From Pseudomonadota bacterium (GTDB lineage Bacteria; Pseudomonadota; Alphaproteobacteria; Sphingomonadales; Sphingomonadaceae), in the NCBI GenBank assembly GCA_023423775.1, contig JAFAEZ010000016.1:1-15066 (forward strand): a DNA stretch of 15,066 nucleotides. Direction: 5' to 3'. The notes under the pieces are model-generated. The model did not search any database and had not been told where the DNA came from. It saw only the letters and a list, made by a program, of their open reading frames with translations. The position numbers were made by a program, and so were the translations under genes. Shown piece after piece: positions 1 through 7,300 of the stretch. Every line of letters begins with the position of its first letter. Positions within the stretch are counted from its first letter, which is position 1.

Positions 1-75
1 ATGATGCGGCACGGCGCCGACGGCGCCGAACGCGGCGCATCGGCGATGCTGCACGCGATGGAACAGGTCGCGTGA
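1..75 (+). CDS. edd: Phosphogluconate dehydratase (Edd), C-terminal end only
   Basis: The window opens inside a reading frame that continues for 24 codons and stops at 73-75. The visible tail contains GAERGAS, which resembles the extreme C-terminus of 6-phosphogluconate dehydratases (E. coli Edd ends with a similar AEQGA segment). The enzyme converts 6-phosphogluconate to KDPG, the substrate of the eda product found just downstream. The stop overlaps the GTG start of glk (GTGA at 72-75), so the two are translationally coupled. The call rests mostly on context (glk and eda follow in the classic Entner-Doudoroff order) and on the short tail motif. The catalytic part and Fe-S ligands lie outside the window. 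Confidence 0.68.
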   Translation: MMRHGADGAERGASAMLHAMEQVA

Positions 76-1043
76 GCGAGGTCGTCGCGGTCGATATCGG
101 CGGCACCCACGCCCGCTTCGCGATCGCCCAACTGGCCGGCCATCGCGTCGCCTCGCTCGGCGAAATGTGCACGCTCAAGACCGCGGACCATGCCAGCCTG
201 CAGACCGCCTGGGAGGAATTCGGACGTCGGCTCGGACGCCCGCTGCCGCCCGCCGCCGGCATCGCCATAGCGGGCCCCATCCAGGGCGAGGTGCTGAAAT
301 TCACCAACAATCCCTGGGTGATCCGCCCGGAGGCGATCCCGCAGCAGCTCGGCGTCGATCGTTTCAGGTTGGTCAACGATTTCGGGGCCGTCGCCCACGC
401 CGTCGCCCAGCTCGGCGACCTCGATTTCCGCCATCTGTGCGGGCCTGACCGGCCTCTGCCCGATGACGGGGTGATCTCGATCGTCGGCCCGGGCACCGGG
501 CTCGGCGTCGGCCAGTTGCTCCGCCGCGACGGGCGCTATCATGTGATCGAGACCGAGGGCGGCCATATCGATTTCGCCCCGCTCGACCCGCTCGAGGACC
601 GTATCCTCGCTTATCTCCGCAGCCGCTACCGCCGCGTGTCGGTCGAGCGGATCGCCTCGGGCATGGGCCTCGCCAACATCTATGAGGCGCTCGCCGCGAT
701 CGAGGGTAAGCCGGCCGCCCATGGCGACGGGAAGGCCTTGTGGGCCGCGGCCCTGGCCGGCACCGACAGCCTCGCCGCCGCCGCGCTCGACCGCTTCTTC
801 CTCTCGCTGGGCGCGGTCGCCGGCGACATCGCCCTCGCCCAGGGCGCGCAGGCGGTGGTGATCGCCGGCGGCCTCGGCCTGCGGCTCGCCGACCGCCTCC
901 CCCGCTCCGGCTTCCCCGGCCGCTTCGTCGCCAAGGGCCGCTTCGAGCGGCGGATGGACGAGATGCCCGTGAAGCTTATAACGCACCCCGAGCCGGGCCT
1001 GTACGGCGCGGCCGCCGCTTTCGCCGAGGAGTTCGGACTGTGA
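72..1043 (+). CDS. glk: Glucokinase (Glk family, non-ROK)
   Basis: ATP-dependent phosphorylation of glucose to glucose-6-phosphate in the cytoplasm, feeding the Entner-Doudoroff pathway. The 323-residue length matches bacterial Glk (about 320). Visible motifs are the N-terminal phosphate-binding loop DIGGTHARFAI (residues 8-18), TNNPW at 78-82, the catalytic-base segment VNDF (Asp103), the second phosphate loop GPGTGLGVG (139-147) and ETEGGHIDF (160-168), which contributes to sugar binding. The GTG start at 72 overlaps the edd stop. The last base-pairs overlap the eda GTG start (GTGA at 1040-1043), and GAGGAG at 1026-1031 inside the glk end serves as the eda ribosome binding site. The family has no ROK zinc-binding motif, and none is seen here. 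The gene is complete, with no disruption. Confidence 0.95.
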   Translation: MSEVVAVDIGGTHARFAIAQLAGHRVASLGEMCTLKTADHASLQTAWEEFGRRLGRPLPPAAGIAIAGPIQGEVLKFTNNPWVIRPEAIPQQLGVDRFRLVNDFGAVAHAVAQLGDLDFRHLCGPDRPLPDDGVISIVGPGTGLGVGQLLRRDGRYHVIETEGGHIDFAPLDPLEDRILAYLRSRYRRVSVERIASGMGLANIYEALAAIEGKPAAHGDGKALWAAALAGTDSLAAAALDRFFLSLGAVAGDIALAQGAQAVVIAGGLGLRLADRLPRSGFPGRFVAKGRFERRMDEMPVKLITHPEPGLYGAAAAFAEEFGL

Positions 1044-1657
1044 ATATCGAAACCATCATGCGCATGGCGCCGGTCATCCCGGTGCTGGTGATCGAGGACG
1101 CGGCCTGTGCCCGTCCGATCGCCGAGGCGCTCGTCGCCGGCGGCCTGCCGGTGCTCGAAGTCACGCTGCGCACGCCCGCCGCATTGGATGTGATCCGCGA
1201 GATGGCGCGGGTGCCGGGCGCGGTGGTCGGCGCCGGAACCGCGCTCAACGAACGCGATCTCGACGCCGCGATCGGCGCCGGCGCGCAGTTCATCGTCTCG
1301 CCGGGCCTCACCGAGCCGCTCGGCCGCGCCGCGATCGCCCGCGGCATCCCGTTCCTGCCCGGCATCGCCAATGCCGGCGACATCATGCGCGGGCTCGATC
1401 TCGGCCTCGACCGCTTCAAATTCTTCCCGGCCGAGGCGTCGGGTGGCCGCAAGGCGCTGCAGGCGCTGGCCGGGCCGTTCGGCGACATCCGCTTCTGCCC
1501 GACCGGCGGCATCACGCTGGAGACGGCGCCGCAATGGCTGGGCGAGCCGGCCGTGCTCTGCGTCGGCGGCAGCTGGATCGTGAAGAAGGGCACGCCCGAC
1601 CTCGACGCCATCCAGGCCGCGGCGCAGGCCGCCGCCGCACTCGGCCGCGCGGCATGA
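1040..1657 (+). CDS. eda: KDPG aldolase (2-dehydro-3-deoxy-phosphogluconate aldolase)
   Basis: Class I aldolase that cleaves KDPG into pyruvate and glyceraldehyde-3-phosphate, the last dedicated Entner-Doudoroff step. The protein has 205 residues, close to the usual 200-215. The active-site pattern of the Eda family is present: Glu40 and Arg44 in LEVTLRTP, GAGT at 64-67, SPG at 87-89, and the Schiff-base lysine Lys127 in RFKFFPAE. PTGGI near the C-terminal phosphate site is also seen. I chose the GTG at 1040 because GAGGAG lies eight bases upstream and because the N-terminus then matches the family. An internal ATG at codon 7 is the alternative. It overlaps glk by four bases at its start and the ABM gene by four bases (ATGA, 1654-1657) at its end. 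Confidence 0.96.
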   Translation: MNIETIMRMAPVIPVLVIEDAACARPIAEALVAGGLPVLEVTLRTPAALDVIREMARVPGAVVGAGTALNERDLDAAIGAGAQFIVSPGLTEPLGRAAIARGIPFLPGIANAGDIMRGLDLGLDRFKFFPAEASGGRKALQALAGPFGDIRFCPTGGITLETAPQWLGEPAVLCVGGSWIVKKGTPDLDAIQAAAQAAAALGRAA

Positions 1658-1949
1658 TCTTCGAGGTCGCGCAGATCGAGGTCCAGCCCGGCACGGAAGC
1701 CGATTTCGAGGCCGGCGTCGCCAAGGCCGCGCCTCTCTTCCAGGCCGCCCGCGGCTGCCGCAGCTTCAGGCTGCACCGCTCGATCGAGCATCCGAGCCGC
1801 TACCGGCTGGTGGTCGGCTGGGACGACGTCGCCGCGCACATGGAGGGCTTCCGCGAATCCGAAGCCTTCCAGCAATGGCGCGCCATCGTCGGCCCCTATT
1901 TCGCCGGGCCGGTCCAGATGGAGCATGTCGAGACGGTGTTCGAGGGCTT

Positions 1950-1953
<4 letters not shown>
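1654..1953 (+). CDS. Small ABM-fold (antibiotic biosynthesis monooxygenase-like) protein
   Basis: A 99-residue cytoplasmic protein of the dimeric ferredoxin-like alpha+beta barrel type. It shows the usual ABM layout: a first strand FEVAQIEVQPG (3-13), a helix with the FEAGVAKAAPLF pattern (18-29), a CRSFRLHRSIEHP strand-turn (35-47), RYRLVVGWDD (49-58), then a helix containing HMEGFRES (62-69), and a final strand MEHVETVF (89-96). Such proteins can be cofactor-free monooxygenases, heme-degrading enzymes or proteins of unknown role, and the sequence does not settle which. Its start overlaps the eda stop (ATGA), so it is co-translated with the Entner-Doudoroff genes. Its stop overlaps the oppositely oriented paaK stop through CTAG at 1950-1953. 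Confidence 0.82.
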
Positions 1954-3224
<1,271 letters not shown>

Positions 3225-3241
3225 GGCTTCAATTTACCCGA

Positions 3242-3505
3242 TTATGAGCGCCGGTTCTTCACCCAAATCGAGACCAGGATGATCGCGAACGCCGCGAGCC
3301 GGAGCAGATAGAGCGGGCTGCGCTCCTCGACCGGGATGTTGGTCAGCGTCAGCAGCGCCTGGTTGAGGCCCAGCAGCCAGAATGCGACGGCGAACGCCAG
3401 GAACAGCCCGTCATGCGTCCGCTTCCAGAAACGCAGGAAGAACAGGCCGGCGACGATCAGGCCCATCGTCACCACCCCGCCGAGGAAGGGATAGAGCTCG
3501 GTCAT
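3242..3505 (-). CDS. Small three-helix membrane protein (DUF5985-like), basic C-terminus
   Basis: An 87-residue integral membrane protein with three predicted hydrophobic segments at about residues 6-24, 33-55 and 65-82. The first loop carries the motif RFWKRT (25-30) and the second helix ends in LNQALL. The tail is KNRRS, strongly basic. I recognise the pattern as resembling DUF5985 proteins, whose function is unknown. The ATG start sits one base after the stop of the neighbouring paralogue, and a strong GGAGGAGGAG lies across the preceding stop region, so the two are translationally coupled. Its sequence can be aligned by eye with the neighbour over the first two helices. It may form a hetero-oligomer with that partner, which is inference. 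Confidence 0.8.
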   Translation of the reverse strand: MTELYPFLGGVVTMGLIVAGLFFLRFWKRTHDGLFLAFAVAFWLLGLNQALLTLTNIPVEERSPLYLLRLAAFAIILVSIWVKNRRS

Positions 3506-3506
3506 A

Positions 3507-3782
3507 TCACTCCTCCTCCAGGTCCCAGATGAAGCCGAACAGCAAGACGCCGACGGCGGCGACCGACAGCAGCAGGCGGTAGATCCGGAAATCGACCTGC
3601 GCGATCAGCAGCATGTCGACGATCACCAGCAAATTGTTGGCAGCAAGAAGGACGAAGCACAGCGCGCTCCACAGGAGGAAGCGGGCCGACGTGCGGCTGT
3701 AGCTGCGCACGAGCAGGCCGGCACAGGCGGCGCTCGTCAGGAAGCACAGGCTGTAGACCACGGTTGGGAAAAATTCCTGCAC
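3507..3782 (-). CDS. Small three-helix membrane protein (DUF5985-like), acidic C-terminus
   Basis: A 91-residue membrane protein with hydrophobic segments near residues 6-25, 33-60 and 67-86. The first loop motif RSYSRT (26-31) and helix-2 segment LLAANNLL correspond to RFWKRT and LLGLNQALL in the gene that follows, which suggests tandem duplication. The tail ends DLEEE, acidic, and those GAG codons also form the ribosome binding site of the next gene. The start is GTG at 3780-3782, one base after the stop of the winged-helix-like gene, with AAAGGA five bases further upstream (3788-3793). The family resembles DUF5985. No catalytic motif is visible. A role as a small signalling or structural membrane partner is possible but unsupported. 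Confidence 0.8.
   Translation of the reverse strand: MQEFFPTVVYSLCFLTSAACAGLLVRSYSRTSARFLLWSALCFVLLAANNLLVIVDMLLIAQVDFRIYRLLLSVAAVGVLLFGFIWDLEEE
3510..3519 (-). promoter_or_regulatory. Ribosome binding site embedded in upstream gene's last codons
   Basis: On the minus strand the bases read GGAGGAGGAG, followed by TGATATG. They are the three final GAG codons of the acidic-tailed membrane protein and a near-ideal Shine-Dalgarno sequence for the basic-tailed one. This supports the ATG at 3503-3505 as the start and indicates coupled synthesis of the two proteins. Confidence 0.75.
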
Positions 3783-3783
3783 T

Positions 3784-4155
3784 TCAGTCCTTTCTCAGCC
3801 TGAAGGCGTCGGCGAAAGCCGTAATACCACCGTTGACCGAAGAAATGATGAGACGCCGCACCGCATCGGGGCTCTTGGCATAGGCGGCCTCGGACTGGTC
3901 GACGAGCTTGGCGAGGTCCGCCGTGGCCGGCGTGTAGCGCGCATTGCCCTGCGCGTCGCTCACGACAAGACCAGCAGCCGTCAGCGCATCGACGCCCTGG
4001 CTAACGATGAGATCGCTGCCGCGCAGCGCCGCCACCAGCTCGGCCCGCGACCAGCTACGTTCGGCTTCGCTCTTGAGAAATAGAAGTAATTCCAGCGTCC
4101 ACACCGAACGGAACGTCGTTCGGATGAAGCTGGACACCTCCTGCCTGGATAACAT
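3784..4155 (-). CDS. Small winged-helix-like protein of unknown function
   Basis: A 123-residue soluble protein. Residues about 15-90 read as a MarR/PadR-style winged helix: helices VWTLELLLFLK (18-28) and SWSRAELVAALRGS (34-47), a helix SQGVDALTAAGLV (52-64), then a wing-like DAQGNARYTPAT (67-78). The C-terminal part, SPDAVRRLIISSVNGG, may be a dimerisation helix. It heads a tightly spaced minus-strand set with the two small membrane proteins and could regulate them or sense with them. The start is uncertain: the ATG at 4153-4155 is the only start codon after the upstream in-frame stop, but it overlaps a TATAAT hexamer and lacks a good ribosome binding site. GTG codons at positions 7 and 18 are alternatives. 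I cannot name a family with confidence. Confidence 0.75.
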   Translation of the reverse strand: MLSRQEVSSFIRTTFRSVWTLELLLFLKSEAERSWSRAELVAALRGSDLIVSQGVDALTAAGLVVSDAQGNARYTPATADLAKLVDQSEAAYAKSPDAVRRLIISSVNGGITAFADAFRLRKD

Positions 4156-4159
4156 TATA
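4154..4159 (-). promoter_or_regulatory. TATAAT hexamer overlapping the winged-helix gene start
   Basis: On the minus strand a perfect TATAAT runs directly into the ATG (TATAATG). A consensus -10 box is uncommon by chance in such GC-rich sequence, but no convincing -35 box lies 16-18 bases upstream. If it is a real -10 element, the transcript would begin inside the predicted ORF and translation would have to use a downstream GTG. It could also be coincidental. Confidence 0.3.
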
Positions 4160-4324
4160 CTTGGTCGATCCTTGCTGGCGCCCCCTTAGACGCAGTCAGT
4201 TTCGGCCCCCGCCCCGACGCCACTTCTAACCTCCGAGCCGCACATGGCAACCCTCGGTTAACCCCGCGGGGCGCACGAAAATTTCAGGAGCGCGCGCCGA
4301 AGGTTCTGCTATGGTGCGCGCAAA

Positions 4325-4340
4325 CCGGCCGGGGGGCCGG
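4325..4340 (+). promoter_or_regulatory. 5' leader hairpin upstream of the poly-HAMP kinase
   Basis: CCGGCC, a GGGG loop and GGCCGG form a perfect 6-bp G+C stem about 40 bases before the GTG start. It lies upstream of the ribosome binding site rather than over it, so any effect would be on mRNA stability or attenuation. It has no T-run and is unlikely to be a terminator. Confidence 0.35.
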
Positions 4341-4369
4341 AGGCTGCAACCGGGCGGGGGAGAGTGTCC

Positions 4370-4374
4370 AGGAG
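4370..4374 (+). promoter_or_regulatory. Ribosome binding site of the poly-HAMP kinase
   Basis: AGGAG lies six bases upstream of GTG at 4381 and decides that start. The first HAMP-like segment begins within 20 residues of it, so a later start would truncate the domain. Confidence 0.7.
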
Positions 4375-4380
4375 CCAATA

Positions 4381-7300
4381 GTGAACCTCGAAAATCCGCG
4401 CGAATTCCTCGATCGCCGCCTGATCGTGTCCGCCCTGCGGAGCCTGCGACGCGGCGATTTCTCGGTGCGCCTGCCCGAGGACCAAAATGGCCTCGACAGC
4501 GAAATAGCGACGCTTTTCAACGAGGTGGTCTCCCTTAACCAGGAGATGACCAAGGAATTCGAACGCCTGTCGCAGGTGGTCGGCAAGGAAGGCAAGATCG
4601 GCCAGCGCGGGCGCGTCAAGAGCGCGACCGGCGGTTGGGAAACCGCGATCCGCTCGGTCAACGAATTGATCGAGGACATGGTGCAGCCGACCGCCGAAGT
4701 GGCGCGCGTCATCGGCGCCGTCGCCAAGGGCGATCTGTCCCAATCCATGACGGTCGAGATCGACGGCCGGGCGCTGCGCGGCGAGTTCCTGCGCATCGGC
4801 AAGGTCGTGAACACGATGGTCGAGCAGCTCGCTTCGTTCGCGTCGGAAGTGACGCGTGTGGCGCGCGAAGTGGGTACCGAGGGCAAGCTCGGCGGCCAGG
4901 CGACCGTGAAGGGCGTCGCCGGCACCTGGAAGGACCTCACCGACAACGTCAACGCGATGGCGACCAACCTGACGGGCCAGGTCCGCAACATCGCCGAAGT
5001 GACCACCGCGGTGGCCTCGGGCGATCTTTCCAAGAAGATCACCGTGGAGGTGAAGGGCGAGATTCTCGAGCTCAAGAACACCATCAACGTCATGGTGGAT
5101 CAGCTCAATTCGTTCGCTTCGGAAGTGACGCGCGTGGCCCGCGAAGTGGGCACCGAGGGCAAGCTCGGCGGCCAGGCGCGCGTGGAAGGCGTCGCCGGCA
5201 CGTGGAAGGACCTCACCGACAACGTGAACCTCATGGCCGAAAATCTGACCGGCCAGGTCCGCAACATCGCCGAGGTGACCACCGCCGTGGCCTCGGGCGA
5301 TCTTTCGAAGAAGATCACCGTCGACGTGAAGGGCGAGATTCTCGAGCTCAAGAACACGATCAACGTCATGGTCGACCAGCTCAACTCGTTCGCCTCGGAA
5401 GTGACCCGCGTGGCGCGCGAAGTGGGTTCGGAAGGTAAGCTCGGCGGTCAGGCGCAGGTGGAAGGCGTCGGCGGTACCTGGAAGGATCTGACCGACAACG
5501 TGAACGCCATGGCCGCGAACCTCACCGGCCAGGTCCGTAACATCGCCGAAGTGACGACCGCCGTGGCCTCGGGCGACCTTTCCAAGAAGATCACCGTGGA
5601 CGTGAAGGGCGAGATTCTCGAGCTCAAGAACACGATCAACGTCATGGTCGATCAGCTCAACTCGTTCGCTTCGGAAGTGACCCGCGTGGCCCGCGAGGTC
5701 GGCACCGAGGGTAAGCTCGGCGGCCAGGCGCAGGTGCGCGGCGTCGGCGGCACGTGGAAGGATTTGACCGACAACGTGAACCTGATGGCCGACAACCTCA
5801 CCGGCCAGGTCCGCAACATCGCCGAGGTGACCACCGCCGTGGCGAGGGGCGACCTTTCCAAGAAGATCACGGTGGACGTGAAGGGCGAGATTCTCGAGCT
5901 CAAGAACACGATCAACGTCATGGTCGACCAGCTCAACGGCTTCGCATCGGAAGTGACCCGCGTGGCGCGCGAGGTCGGCACCGAGGGTAAGCTCGGCGGT
6001 CAGGCCCAGGTCCCCGGCGTCGGCGGCACGTGGAAGGATCTGACCGACAACGTGAACCTGATGGCGACCAACCTGACCAACCAGGTGCGCGGCATCGCCG
6101 ACGTCGTCACCGCGGTGGCGCAGGGCAACCTCAAGCGGAAGCTGACGGTGGACGCGAAGGGCGAAATCGCCGCGCTCGCCGAGACGATCAACTTCATGAT
6201 CGATACTCTCTCGACCTTCGGCGACCAGGTGACCAACATGGCCCGCGAGGTGGGTATCGAAGGGCGTCTCGGCGGCCAGGCGCGCGTCCCCGGCGCCGCC
6301 GGCCTGTGGCGCGACCTTACCGACAACGTGAACCAGCTCGCGGCGAACCTCACCAACCAGGTGCGCTCGATCGCCGACGTGGCGACCGCGGTGACCAAGG
6401 GCGACCTTACCCGCTCGATCGCGGTGGAAGCCTCGGGCGAGATGGCCGCGCTCAAGGACAACATCAACGAGATGATCCGCAACCTCAAGGAACAGACCTT
6501 GAAGAATGCGGAGCAGGACTGGCTCAAGACCAACCTCGCGCGCTTCAGCCGCATGCTGCAGGGCGAGCGCGATCTCACCACCGTCTCGAACCTCATCATG
6601 TCCGAGCTCGCGCCGCTGGTGAACGCGCAATATGGCGTCTTCTACGTCACCAAGCGCGAGGGCGACGAAACCCAGCTCGAGCTCGCCGCCAGCTATGGCG
6701 CCGAGAATCGCGACGAGCTCAAGAACAAGTTCGCGCTGCGCGAAGGGCTGGTCGGCCAGGCCGCGGCCGACAAGCGGCCGATCCTGCTCCAGAACGTGCC
6801 GGGCGACTTCATCCGCATCGGCTCGGGCCTCGGCAACGCCAAGCCTGCCAACGTCAACATCCTGCCGGCCCTGTTCGAGGACGACGTCAAGGCGGTGATC
6901 GAGCTCGCCTCGTTCAGCGAGTTCAACGAGACCCACCAGAGCTTCCTCGACCAGCTGATGGAATCGGTCGGCATCGTCTTGAACACGATCGCCGCTACGA
7001 TGCGCACCGAGGGCCTGCTGAAGCAGTCCCAGCTCCTCACCCAGGAGCTGCAGGCGCGCCAGACCGAGCTCACCACCAAGCAGGAAGAGCTGCACAACAC
7101 CAACGAGGAGCTGCAGGAGAAGGCGCAGCTGCTCGAGAACGAGAAGAAGCAGGTCGAAGCCAAGAACCTCGAGATCGAGATGGCGCGACGCGCGGTCGAG
7201 GAGAAGGCCGAGCAGCTCGCCCTCACCTCCAAGTACAAGTCCGAATTCCTCGCCAACATGTCGCACGAGCTGCGCACGCCATTGAACTCGCTGCTGATCC

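Larger units (their letters stand above)
4156..4380. other. Divergent intergenic region with palindromes
   Basis: This 225-base gap separates the minus-strand winged-helix operon from the plus-strand kinase operon, so it should hold both promoters. It contains the palindromes GGTTAACC (4256-4263) and CCCCGCGGGG (4262-4271) back to back, which are candidate operator half-structures. It also holds a 6-bp stem hairpin at 4325-4340. A weak TATGGT at 4310-4315 lacks a matching -35. No GGAAC/GTT pair typical of the alphaproteobacterial general-stress sigma factor was found. I see no RNA gene or small ORF with a ribosome binding site. Confidence 0.5.

Noticed and set aside
4849..6504. Tandem repeat as a CRISPR or satellite array
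   Set aside because: The 276-base units are fully coding, in frame and encode HAMP domains; there are no spacers.
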